From: Brachybacterium sp036311905
GTDB lineage: Bacteria; Actinomycetota; Actinomycetes; Actinomycetales; Dermabacteraceae
DNA length: 64,000 nt
Direction of reading: 5' to 3'
Assembly (NCBI RefSeq): GCF_036311905.1
Contig: NZ_JAZDCH010000018.1
Span: 1-64,000, forward strand
Part shown: piece after piece, positions 23,829 through 31,945 of the stretch
Position numbering within the stretch: position 1 is the stretch's first letter
Layout: every line of letters starts with the position of its first letter
Notes under the pieces: generated by a model
Told to the model about the DNA's origin: nothing
What the model saw: the letters and a program-made list of their open reading frames with translations, nothing else
Databases searched by the model: none
Made by a program: the position numbers and the translations under genes

Positions 23829-25208
23829 GTGGAGACCCCCTCGCCCGCGCAGATCACCGGCGCCACCGCCGCCGAGATCTCCGCGAGCATCCGCGGCCTC
23901 GTCGAGCGCGGCGAGCTCGCCCCTGGCGACCTGCTTCCGCCCGTCCGCGCCCTCGCCGAACAGCTCGGCGTGAACCGCAACACCGCCGTCGCCGCCTACA
24001 AGCGGCTCGCCCGCGACGGCGCCGTGATCGCCCAGGGCCGGGCTGGCACCCGGATCGCGGGCACCCGCACCGCCGCGCAGGAGGGTTTCGCCGACGCGGC
24101 AGCACTCGCCGCCCTCGCCCCCGACGTTCCCGCGGGAACGCTCCGCGACCTCGGCACCGGCAACCCCGACCCCGCTCTCATCCCCGATCTCACCCCCGCG
24201 CTCGCCGGGGCCGTCGGCCGTCCCGTGCTCTACGGCGAGCCCGTCATCGACCCCGGCTTCGCGGCCTGGGCGAGGGGCTGGGTCGCCCCCGTCGTGCCGG
24301 ACGGAGAGGCCGCGCACCTCACCCTGACCAGCGGCGCCGTCGATGCGATCGAGCGGCTGCTGGACCAGGCGCTGGTGCGCGGCGACGCGGTCGCCCTCGA
24401 GGATCCCTGCTTCCTGGCGAGCATCCAGACCGTCCGCCACGCCGGCTACCGGGCCCTGCCCGTCCCCGTCGACGCGGAGGGCATGACCCCGGTCGGGCTG
24501 CGTGCCGCGCTCGAGGCGGGGGCGCGGGCCGTGGTGCTCACCCCGAGGGCGCAGAACCCGACGGGCGTCTCGCTCAGCGCGCGCCGCGCCGAGGAGCTGC
24601 GCGCCGTCCTCGAGGATCACCCGTACGTGCTGGTCATCGAGGACGACTACTACTCGCTCCTCGCCCGCGCGCCCTTCCGCTCGGTGGTCGGGCCAGGGCA
24701 TCGGCGCTGGGCGCTGGTGCGCTCGGTCTCGAAGTTCCTCGGGCCCGACCTGTGCCTCGCCGTCGTCGCGAGTGACGGCGAGACCGCCGACCGGCTCGCG
24801 CTGCGGCTCAGCCCCGGTACCACCTGGGTCAGCCACCTGTTGCAGCGCCTCGCCCACGGGGTGCTGCGCGAGGACGGCGCCCGGGCGCTCATCGAGCGGG
24901 CAGGGGATCGGTACGCGGCACGGAACGCGCAGGTCGCCGCGCTGTTGCGGGAGGTCGGGGCCGAGGTCGCGGCGGCCGACGGGATGAGCCTGTGGGTGGG
25001 TCTGCCGCGGCCCGCGGGCGAGGTCGCCGCGCAGCTCGCCCGACGCGGGTGGCGCGTGCGCACCGGCGATGAGTTCCGCCTCGCTCCGGACGCGGAGCCC
25101 TCCCGGCACCTGCGCGTGACCGTGCACGGCCTGGGCGACCAGGAGGCGGAGCGCTTTGCGACCGACCTGGGGGCGGCGGTCGAGCCGGACGCCTCAGAAG
25201 CCGGCTGA
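23829..25208 (+). CDS. MocR/PdxR-type GntR regulator with aminotransferase domain
   Basis: A 459-aa fusion: an N-terminal GntR winged helix (LLPPVRALAEQLGVNRNTA) and a class I aminotransferase-like domain with the PLP-lysine segment RSVSKFLGPDL. In PdxR, PLP bound by the aminotransferase domain tunes activation of pdxST. It lies 1.1 kb from the divergently oriented pdxS with one gene between, so it is a good PdxR candidate but not strictly adjacent. GTG start at 23829. Confidence 0.82.
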   Translation: METPSPAQITGATAAEISASIRGLVERGELAPGDLLPPVRALAEQLGVNRNTAVAAYKRLARDGAVIAQGRAGTRIAGTRTAAQEGFADAAALAALAPDVPAGTLRDLGTGNPDPALIPDLTPALAGAVGRPVLYGEPVIDPGFAAWARGWVAPVVPDGEAAHLTLTSGAVDAIERLLDQALVRGDAVALEDPCFLASIQTVRHAGYRALPVPVDAEGMTPVGLRAALEAGARAVVLTPRAQNPTGVSLSARRAEELRAVLEDHPYVLVIEDDYYSLLARAPFRSVVGPGHRRWALVRSVSKFLGPDLCLAVVASDGETADRLALRLSPGTTWVSHLLQRLAHGVLREDGARALIERAGDRYAARNAQVAALLREVGAEVAAADGMSLWVGLPRPAGEVAAQLARRGWRVRTGDEFRLAPDAEPSRHLRVTVHGLGDQEAERFATDLGAAVEPDASEAG

Positions 25209-25604
25209 GACCCCGGCACTGCCCGCGTCCCCGGAGCTGTCGGGGTCCCCGGCACCGGCGCTCTCCGGGATCCGGAACCAGGCGATCTGCCCCGGGCCCG
25301 GCCGACGCCCGATCTCAGCGAGGGCGTGCCAGACGGTCACGACGTGCTCGATGACGTCGGCGCGCTCGACGGCGGTCGGGACGGACTCCGCCCAGGCGCC
25401 CATCGCCTCCGCGGTCGCGTGGACCGGTCCCGACGCCTCCCGCACGTCGATCCTGCCGTCGGCGCGCGCGGCGAGGCCGGCGCCGCGGGGGAGGGTGAAC
25501 TCCCACGGGGCGCGGATCGCGGCGAGGAGCGGATCGCTCCCGTCGGCGTCGGCGAGCACGAGAGTGATGACGCCCTCGGTGGCGAGCGTCGTGGCGGTGA
25601 CCAC
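25194..25604 (-). CDS. Hypothetical protein, possibly 5'-truncated
   Basis: A 136-aa protein, MVTATTLATEGVITLVLADA onward, with no domain I recognise. The frame stays open about 100 bp upstream with protein-like sequence (HGEDGRLLGAV) but without ATG, GTG or TTG. The only start, GTG 25604, lacks a well-placed ribosome-binding site, GGAGGA being ~17 nt away. It could be a 5'-truncated remnant cut off by the neighbouring operator/promoter region. Its 3' end overlaps the end of the MocR gene by 15 bp in convergent orientation. Confidence 0.5.
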   Translation of the reverse strand: MVTATTLATEGVITLVLADADGSDPLLAAIRAPWEFTLPRGAGLAARADGRIDVREASGPVHATAEAMGAWAESVPTAVERADVIEHVVTVWHALAEIGRRPGPGQIAWFRIPESAGAGDPDSSGDAGSAGVSAGF

Positions 25605-25677
25605 CGCGCCGAGCAGCCGGCCGTCCTCCCCGTGCAGGACGGGGCCGCCCTTCCCGTGCCGGGGGTCCAGGTCGCGA

Positions 25678-25713
25678 TGTAAGCGTTGACATTCGTGATG
25701 TAAGCGCTAACAT
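25678..25713 (+). promoter_or_regulatory. Promoter with tandem LacI-type operators for the importer operon
   Basis: -35 TTGACA (25686-25691), a 16-bp spacer and -10 TAACAT (25708-25713). Two LacI-like operators overlap it: TGTAAGCGTTGACA at 25678 and TGTAAGCGCTAACA at 25699, their starts 21 bp (two helical turns) apart. The same TGTAAGCGCT core recurs at 34409 by the lacI gene. The leader to the first ATG is about 150 nt. Confidence 0.75.
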
Positions 25714-25866
25714 GGGTGCTCGTTCCCCGAGGGAGTGACCTCGCTCACTGATGACGAGGTCCCCTCTCCCCACCGATCGCACCATCGCCTCACCCCCCGA
25801 CCCGCGCAGACCCTCCGGCGCGGACCCTCTGCCCATGAACGCCGGGCACGATCTCAGGAGCACTCG

Positions 25867-27552
25867 ATGAAGAGAAGGACCCTCCTCACCACCGGCCCGC
25901 TGGCCGCCGCGCTCGTCGCCGGCACCGCCGCCTGCTCGGGCCGGATCCAGACCAACCAGGGTGGCGGCGCGCCCGCCGGCGACGGCACCACGATCCCGCA
26001 GCTGACCTTCCCGTCCGAGGTCGCGGAGAACGTCGCCGGCATCGCGAACTTCAACCCCTTCGCCCCGAACGTCACGTCTCGCACCTACTTCTACGAGCCG
26101 CTGATGATCCGCAGCTCGATGAACTGCGAGGTGGTCCCGTGGATCGCCACCGAGTTCGCCTGGCGCGACGAGCAGACCCTGGTGTTCACCATCCGCGAGG
26201 GCGTGACCTGGTCCGACGGTGAGCCCCTCACCCCGGACGACGTCGCCTTCACCCTGAACCTGCGCAAGGAGTACCCCGGCGCGGACGACATCGGCCTGTG
26301 GACCGACGTCTTCGGTGCCCCTGCTGAGTCGGTCGAGGTCGAGGGCCAGGACGTCGTGATCAGCTTCTCCGGCCTGGCGGCCGCGAAGTTCGACTCGCTG
26401 ATCACCGCGAAGATCATGCCGCAGCACGTGTGGGGCGAGGTCGGCGATCCGACCCAGTACGTCGACGAGGCCCCCGTCGGCACGGGCCCCTTCGCCCTCG
26501 GCTCCTACAACGGCCGCCGTCTGCAGCTCACCCGCCGCGAGGACTACTGGCAGGCCGACAAGGTGCTCATCGAGGAGCTCATCCTCGAGGGCAACTACGA
26601 CGCCACCAACGCCGCGCTGAAGCTCGCCGCGGGCGAGCTCGACGCCTACTGGGGCGAGATCCCCAACCCGGAGCAGGCCTTCGCGGCGAAGGACCCGGAG
26701 CTGAACCACTTCTGGTACGCCCCGGCCGGCTCGACGGTCCTCACCTACAACCTCACCAAGGCCCCGTTCGACGACGAGAAGTTCCGCGAGGCCGTCTCGC
26801 AGGGCCTCGACAAGGACGAGATCAGCGCCAAGGCGACCTATTCGGTGATGGCCCCCGCCTCGCAGACCGGGCTCAAGCTGCCCTACGCCGAGAACCTGCT
26901 GCCGGAGGCCTACGCCGGTCAGGACACCGTGCTGCCCTTCGACACCGCGAAGGCGGAGGAGCTGCTTGATGCCGCGGGGTACACCGTCGGCGCCGACGGC
27001 TTCCGCACCCTCCCGGACGGCTCGGCGTTCGCCCCGAAGTTCCTGGTGCAGGCGGGCTGGATCGACTACCAGGCGGCGGCCGACGTGATCGTCCGCAACC
27101 TGCAGACCATGAAGATCAACGCCTCGGTGCAGACGTCACCGCCCGAGGCCGTGGACCAGGCGAAGAAGGACACCAACTTCGACCTGCTGCTCGAGTACCT
27201 CCACGGCGGCTGCGAGGTGGCCCGCAACCTGGGCTCGAAACTCGCCTCGGACCAGGTCCCCACCGAGGACACCGTCAAGGCGAACGTGGGCCGCTGGGAG
27301 GACCCGGCGACCGACGAGATCATCGCCCAGCTCTCGGGGGAGACCGACCCCGAGGCGCAGAAGGAGCTGACCGGTCAGCTCGTCGAGATCATGATGACGA
27401 AGTACCCGGTCACCCCGCTGTTCTACGCCCCGGCGCGGATGATCTACCGCACCGACAAGGCGGAGGGCTGGCCCTCGGAGGAGGACCCCTACGGGACCAA
27501 CTCCGAGATGCTCATGATCATCACCCGCCTGGTGCCGCCGAGCGCCTCCTGA
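25867..27552 (+). CDS. ABC importer solute-binding lipoprotein, family 5
   Basis: A 561-aa SBP_bac_5-type binding protein. The signal peptide MKRRTLLTTGPLAAALVAG leads to Cys23 (GTAAC) as a probable lipidation site. Family-5 features are VTWSDGEPLTPDDVAFTLN and APVGTGPFALGSY. The family binds peptides, nickel or oligosaccharides; neighbouring GH35 and GH94 genes favour an oligosaccharide. AGGAG lies 6 nt before ATG 25867. Operators for a LacI repressor overlap the promoter, and a hairpin follows the stop. Confidence 0.9.
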   Translation: MKRRTLLTTGPLAAALVAGTAACSGRIQTNQGGGAPAGDGTTIPQLTFPSEVAENVAGIANFNPFAPNVTSRTYFYEPLMIRSSMNCEVVPWIATEFAWRDEQTLVFTIREGVTWSDGEPLTPDDVAFTLNLRKEYPGADDIGLWTDVFGAPAESVEVEGQDVVISFSGLAAAKFDSLITAKIMPQHVWGEVGDPTQYVDEAPVGTGPFALGSYNGRRLQLTRREDYWQADKVLIEELILEGNYDATNAALKLAAGELDAYWGEIPNPEQAFAAKDPELNHFWYAPAGSTVLTYNLTKAPFDDEKFREAVSQGLDKDEISAKATYSVMAPASQTGLKLPYAENLLPEAYAGQDTVLPFDTAKAEELLDAAGYTVGADGFRTLPDGSAFAPKFLVQAGWIDYQAAADVIVRNLQTMKINASVQTSPPEAVDQAKKDTNFDLLLEYLHGGCEVARNLGSKLASDQVPTEDTVKANVGRWEDPATDEIIAQLSGETDPEAQKELTGQLVEIMMTKYPVTPLFYAPARMIYRTDKAEGWPSEEDPYGTNSEMLMIITRLVPPSAS

Positions 27553-27558
27553 GCCGCG

Positions 27559-27589
27559 CGGCCGGGGTGTGAGGTCCCCGCCCCGGCCG
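27559..27589 (+). terminator. Intercistronic hairpin after the binding-protein gene
   Basis: CGGCCGGGG (27559-27567) pairs perfectly with CCCCGGCCG (27581-27589). Hairpins directly after binding-protein genes usually protect or partly terminate the transcript so that the binding protein is made in excess over the permeases. Confidence 0.6.
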
Positions 27590-27615
27590 TGCCCTGACCC
27601 GGAACGGAGCGCACC

Positions 27616-28602
27616 GTGAAGTACTTCCTGCGCAGGATCGGCTACTTCCTGCTCACCCTGTGGGCGGCGATCACGCTGAACTTCCTGATCCCCCGCCTCC
27701 AGCCCGGCGATCCCGCCGAGCTGATGATCCGCCAGATCTCCGGTCGTGACACCGAGATCGACCCGGCCCGCATCGAGGCCATGCGGATCATGCTCGGCCA
27801 GCCCGAGGGCAACCTCTTCGAGCAGTACCTCGCTTATCTCGGCCAGCTGTCCCGCGGCGACTTCGGCTACTCGTACACGTACTTCCCGGCGACGGTGACG
27901 GACGTGATCGGACGGGCGATGCTGTGGACCCTGGTCCTGGTGGGCGTGACGCTGGTGCTCTCCTTCCTGCTGGGCACGGTGCTGGGCGCCTTCGCCGCCT
28001 GGTGGCGCAACTCGCCCTTCGACTCGGTGGTCACGCTCGGCTCGACCTTCATCGGCACCCTGCAGTCCTTCTGGGTCGCGCTGCTGCTGCTGTTCGTGTT
28101 CGGCTACGTGCTGGGCTGGTTCCCGACATCGGGCGGCTACGAGGCGTCGATGCCGGGCTGGAACCTCGAGTTCCTCGGGGACGCCGTGCTGCACTCGATC
28201 CTGCCGGCGGCGGTGCTGATGCTGCTGGGGCCGGTCGGCTGGGTGCTCGGCATGCGCAACACGATGATCCTCAACCTCGGCGAGGACTACATCCGCCTCG
28301 CCCGGGCCAAGGGCGTGCCGGACAAGCAGATCGCGATGCGCTACGCGGCCCGCAACGCCCTGCTCCCCTCGGTGACGGGCCTCGCGATGGCGCTCGGCGG
28401 CATCCTCGGCGGGCAGATCCTCATCGAGACCACCTTCGACTACCCGGGGATGGGCCGGCTCATGCAGCAGGCCGCCTCCGGCAAGGACTACCCGCTGCTG
28501 CAGGCGCTGCTGCTGTTCACCATCGTCGGCACGCTGATCGCGAACCTCCTCGCCGACATGCTCTACGGCGTCCTCGATCCCCGAGCCCGGAAGGCGGCCT
28601 GA
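27616..28602 (+). CDS. ABC importer permease (DppB/OppB type)
   Basis: A 328-aa inner-membrane permease with six hydrophobic segments. It starts MKYFLRRIGYFLLTLWAAIT and contains the EAA-like coupling loop RLARAKGVPDKQIAMRYAAR, then GGQILIETTFDYPGMG. First of two permeases for the family-5 binding protein. GTG start at 27616 with GGAG upstream. One base separates it from the next gene. Confidence 0.92.
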   Translation: MKYFLRRIGYFLLTLWAAITLNFLIPRLQPGDPAELMIRQISGRDTEIDPARIEAMRIMLGQPEGNLFEQYLAYLGQLSRGDFGYSYTYFPATVTDVIGRAMLWTLVLVGVTLVLSFLLGTVLGAFAAWWRNSPFDSVVTLGSTFIGTLQSFWVALLLLFVFGYVLGWFPTSGGYEASMPGWNLEFLGDAVLHSILPAAVLMLLGPVGWVLGMRNTMILNLGEDYIRLARAKGVPDKQIAMRYAARNALLPSVTGLAMALGGILGGQILIETTFDYPGMGRLMQQAASGKDYPLLQALLLFTIVGTLIANLLADMLYGVLDPRARKAA

Positions 28603-28603
28603 C

Positions 28604-29671
28604 ATGGCGGACCACGACGACGTCCACCCCCGCCCGAAAGGCTCCGGGCCCGACGGGGCGCGCGGCTCCGGTCCGGCCGACGAGCGCGGCTCCGGCCGGG
28701 CGGCCGGCGCCTCCCCGGCGGGCGACCCCGCCCCGCTGCCCGGTGCGTCGGCCGCGACCGCCGACGCGAGCGTCCTGACGGACCTCGCCCTCGCCGAGGC
28801 GGAGCAGACCGACCGCATCGACCACGGCCCCTCCTGGTTCCAGATCCTCTGGGCCTCGAAGAAGGCCCGCGTCGGCGTCGTGCTGCTGGGCCTGTACGTG
28901 CTGATCGCGCTCGCCGCCCCGCTGATCGCGCCCTACCGCGGCGACGACACGACCTTCGCGCCGGTGCTGCTGCCGAGCGCGGAGCACTGGATGGGCACCA
29001 CCACCCAGGGCGCGGACATCTTCAGCCAGCTGATCTGGGGCACCCGGGTCTCCCTGATCGTCGGCCTGTTCGGCGGCCTCTTCGCCACGGTGCTCGGCCT
29101 GATCGTGGGCCTGACCTCCGGCTACTTCGAGGGCACCTGGATCGACGACGTGCTCTCGCTGGTCACCAACGTCGCCCTCGTGGTACCGACCCTGCCGCTG
29201 ATCATCACCCTGATGGCCTACTCCGAGGTCCGCTCGGTGTGGTTCACGATCCTGATCATCGGCATCATCTCCTGGGCCGGCGCCGCCCGGTCCAAGCGCT
29301 CGCTGATGATCACGCTGCGCCACCGCGACTTCGTCACCGCGGCGAAGTTCGCCGGGGACCGCACCCCCACGATCATCTTCCGCGAGATCCTCCCGCAGAT
29401 GACCTCCCTGGTGGCCGCCGGCTTCTTCGGCGCCGCGACCGGGGCGATCGGCGCGGAGGCGGGGCTGAGCTTCCTCGGTCTCGGCAACACCGAGTCGATC
29501 TCCTGGGGGACGATGCTCTACCAGGCGCAGCTGCAGGGCGCCCTCGCCCAGGGCCTGTGGGTCTGGCTGCTGGTGCCGGGCCTCGCGCTGTCGGGCCTGA
29601 TCATGGCGCTGACCCTGATCAACTTCGGCATAGACCTCATCTCGAACCCGCACCTGCGAGAGGACGGCTGA
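28604..29671 (+). CDS. ABC importer permease (DppC/OppC type)
   Basis: A 355-aa permease. The first ~75 residues are an Ala/Gly/Ser/Pro-rich cytoplasmic extension, then six transmembrane segments with the OppC-type N-terminal ILWASKKARVGVVLLGLYVL and the coupling loop HRDFVTAAKFAGDRTPTIIF. Partner of the preceding permease; the stop is 1 bp before the ATPase gene. The extension is longer than usual and has no recognisable domain. Confidence 0.92.
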   Translation: MADHDDVHPRPKGSGPDGARGSGPADERGSGRAAGASPAGDPAPLPGASAATADASVLTDLALAEAEQTDRIDHGPSWFQILWASKKARVGVVLLGLYVLIALAAPLIAPYRGDDTTFAPVLLPSAEHWMGTTTQGADIFSQLIWGTRVSLIVGLFGGLFATVLGLIVGLTSGYFEGTWIDDVLSLVTNVALVVPTLPLIITLMAYSEVRSVWFTILIIGIISWAGAARSKRSLMITLRHRDFVTAAKFAGDRTPTIIFREILPQMTSLVAAGFFGAATGAIGAEAGLSFLGLGNTESISWGTMLYQAQLQGALAQGLWVWLLVPGLALSGLIMALTLINFGIDLISNPHLREDG

Positions 29672-29672
29672 C

Positions 29673-31748
29673 ATGAGCGAGCACGCCGAGAACAACGAGC
29701 ACCAGCCCGCGCCGACCGTCGGCGGCGCCGACGCGACCGCGGCCCCCGTCGGCCGGGAACGCACCGGCCCCGCCGAGAACCTCCCCGCCCTCGCCGAGAA
29801 CCGCCCCGCCCCCGACGCCCCGCTGCTCGAGGTCGACGGCCTCACCGTCCGCTACGAGCCGAAGCTCCACCCGGCCCTCGACGCCGTGCAGGACGTCTCC
29901 TTCTCGATCCGTCCCGGCGAGTTCGTGGGCCTCATCGGGGAGTCCGGCTCGGGCAAGTCGACCCTGGGCACGGCCCTGCTGCGGCTCACCGAGAAGCCGG
30001 GCCGGATCACGGGCGGCACCATCCGCTTCGACGGCCGGGACATCACCGCGATGAGCCAGGAGGAGCTGCGTCCCTACCGCTGGCGCGACATCTCTACCGT
30101 CTTCCAGTCCTCGATGAACTCGCTGAACCCGGTGGTGCGCGTCGAGGACCAGTTCCGCGACGCGATCGAGCTGCACTCCTCGCGTCGCGGCGCCGAGGTG
30201 GTCGAGCGGATCAAGGAGCTCTTCGACCTCGTCCTCATCGACCACCGCTTCATCCGCGCCTACCCGCACGAGCTCTCGGGCGGTATGAAGCAGCGCGTCA
30301 ACCTCGCGCTCGCCCTGGTCAACGACCCCAAGTTCGTACTGCTGGACGAGCCGACCACGGGCCTGGACGTGGTCGTGCAGCGCTCCATCCTCGAGGGCGT
30401 CCGCAAGCTCCAGGCGGAGCAGGGCTTCGCCGTGCTGTTCATCAGCCACGACATCGGCACCGTCATGGACCTCTCCGACCGGATCCTGGTGATGTACGCG
30501 GGGCGGATCGTCGAGGAGCACGACACCGACGACCTGCTGCGCGAGCCGCTGCACCCCTACACGAAGGGCCTGCTCGGCTCCTATGGCGACCCCCGCCAGG
30601 AGACGGTCCGGATCACCTATGTGCCGGGGCGTCCGCCGGACCTCTCCCAGCCGCTGACCGGCTGCCCCTTCGCGCCCCGCTGCCCGGAGAAGATCGCGCA
30701 GTGCCTGACCGATGCCCCGCAGCTGCTGGAGATGCCGGCGCTGCGGACGGACGACGCCGTCACCGGTCTGCGCCTCGACTCCCACGGCACGTGGGCCCCG
30801 CCCCGCGCGGCCTGCCACGTGGCGCGGCTGCAGCGTGAGGCGCCGGAGACGAAGGGCTTGCCGCCGCGCACCGTCCGCTTCGCCGGACCCGCCTTCGAGA
30901 AGACCGTCGCGGACACCAAGGAGGCGCTGCGCGGCGAGGTGTTCCTCGAGGTCGACGGCGTGACCAAGGTGTTCCAGTCCCGGCAGGGCCTGCGCACCCG
31001 GGAGACCCTCGCCGTGGACGACGTCAGCTTCCAGCTGCGCCGCGGCATGGTCACCGCGCTCGTGGGCCAGTCCGGCTCGGGCAAGTCCACCCTCGCCCGC
31101 ATGATCACGGGCGTGGACCGGCCGACGAAGGGCACGATCACGTTCCACGCGAAGGAGGGCCCGCTCGACGTCGGCACCCTCGGCGGCGGCGGACTGCGCG
31201 GCTACCGCTCCCTCGTGCAGATGGTGTTCCAGGACCCGTACTCGTCGCTGAACCCCAACAAGACCCTCGAGTACATCCTGTCGCGGCCGCTGAAGAACCA
31301 CCGCTCCATGGGGCGGGCGGAGCTGAGCGCGGCGATCGACGAGCTGCTCGAACGGGTCGCCCTCACGCCGGCCCGCCGCTACCGGTCCCGGCACGCCTTC
31401 GAGCTGTCCGGCGGGCAGCGCCAGCGCGTGGTGATCGCGCGGGCGCTCGCCGCCGATCCGGAGCTGATCATCGCCGACGAGCCGATCTCGAGCCTCGACG
31501 TGTCGATCCGCGCCGAGGTGCTCGAACTGCTCCAGCGTCTGGTCGCCGACTCCGACGTGGGCATCCTCTACATCACCCACGACCTGCTCTCGGCCCGCAT
31601 GCTGGCCGACGACGTGATCGTGCTGAACAAGGGCCGCGTGGTCGAGCACGGGGAGGCGATCGACGTGATCCGCACCCCGCGCGACGAGTACACGCGGCGG
31701 CTGCTGGAGGCGATCCCGAACCCCTTCGCCGACCTCTACAAGCCGTGA
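29673..31748 (+). CDS. ABC importer ATPase, two nucleotide-binding domains fused
   Basis: A 691-aa protein carrying two complete Opp/Dpp-type ATPase domains (DppD-DppF fusion). Domain 1: Walker A GESGSGKSTLG, signature ELSGGMKQRV, Walker B VLLDEPTTGLDV. Domain 2: Walker A GQSGSGKSTLA, signature ELSGGQRQRV, Walker B LIIADEPISSLDV. After domain 1 is the oligopeptide-family Cys-rich segment GCPFAPRCPEKIAQC. It energises the importer encoded just upstream and ends the operon, followed by a 77-bp repeat. Confidence 0.93.
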   Translation: MSEHAENNEHQPAPTVGGADATAAPVGRERTGPAENLPALAENRPAPDAPLLEVDGLTVRYEPKLHPALDAVQDVSFSIRPGEFVGLIGESGSGKSTLGTALLRLTEKPGRITGGTIRFDGRDITAMSQEELRPYRWRDISTVFQSSMNSLNPVVRVEDQFRDAIELHSSRRGAEVVERIKELFDLVLIDHRFIRAYPHELSGGMKQRVNLALALVNDPKFVLLDEPTTGLDVVVQRSILEGVRKLQAEQGFAVLFISHDIGTVMDLSDRILVMYAGRIVEEHDTDDLLREPLHPYTKGLLGSYGDPRQETVRITYVPGRPPDLSQPLTGCPFAPRCPEKIAQCLTDAPQLLEMPALRTDDAVTGLRLDSHGTWAPPRAACHVARLQREAPETKGLPPRTVRFAGPAFEKTVADTKEALRGEVFLEVDGVTKVFQSRQGLRTRETLAVDDVSFQLRRGMVTALVGQSGSGKSTLARMITGVDRPTKGTITFHAKEGPLDVGTLGGGGLRGYRSLVQMVFQDPYSSLNPNKTLEYILSRPLKNHRSMGRAELSAAIDELLERVALTPARRYRSRHAFELSGGQRQRVVIARALAADPELIIADEPISSLDVSIRAEVLELLQRLVADSDVGILYITHDLLSARMLADDVIVLNKGRVVEHGEAIDVIRTPRDEYTRRLLEAIPNPFADLYKP

Positions 31749-31849
31749 CCTCCGCGGTGGGCGCGCCGGACCCGGGGGCGGCGCCGGGGGCGGGGGCGAC
31801 GGGGCTGAGGCCGGGCCAGGCTGCCGGGCTGCTGGGTGCGGGGAGCCGG

Positions 31850-31926
31850 CTGCTGGAACTCCGCGTGTGGCGTGACCTGAAGCCCCCAGGGGCGGTGAGG
31901 TCACGCCTGGCCCGGAGTTTCAGCAG
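31850..31926. repeat. 77-bp dispersed palindromic element, copy 2
   Basis: Begins CTGCTGGAACTCCGCG and ends CGGAGTTTCAGCAG. The inner arms are TGGCGTGACCT and AGGTCACGCC. Nearly identical to copy 3 at 38990 and the same length as copy 1. It lies between the convergent ATPase and GH35 genes and could form a long bidirectional hairpin. Confidence 0.9.
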
Positions 31927-31945
31927 GGCCTGCCCGGAGCCCCCC

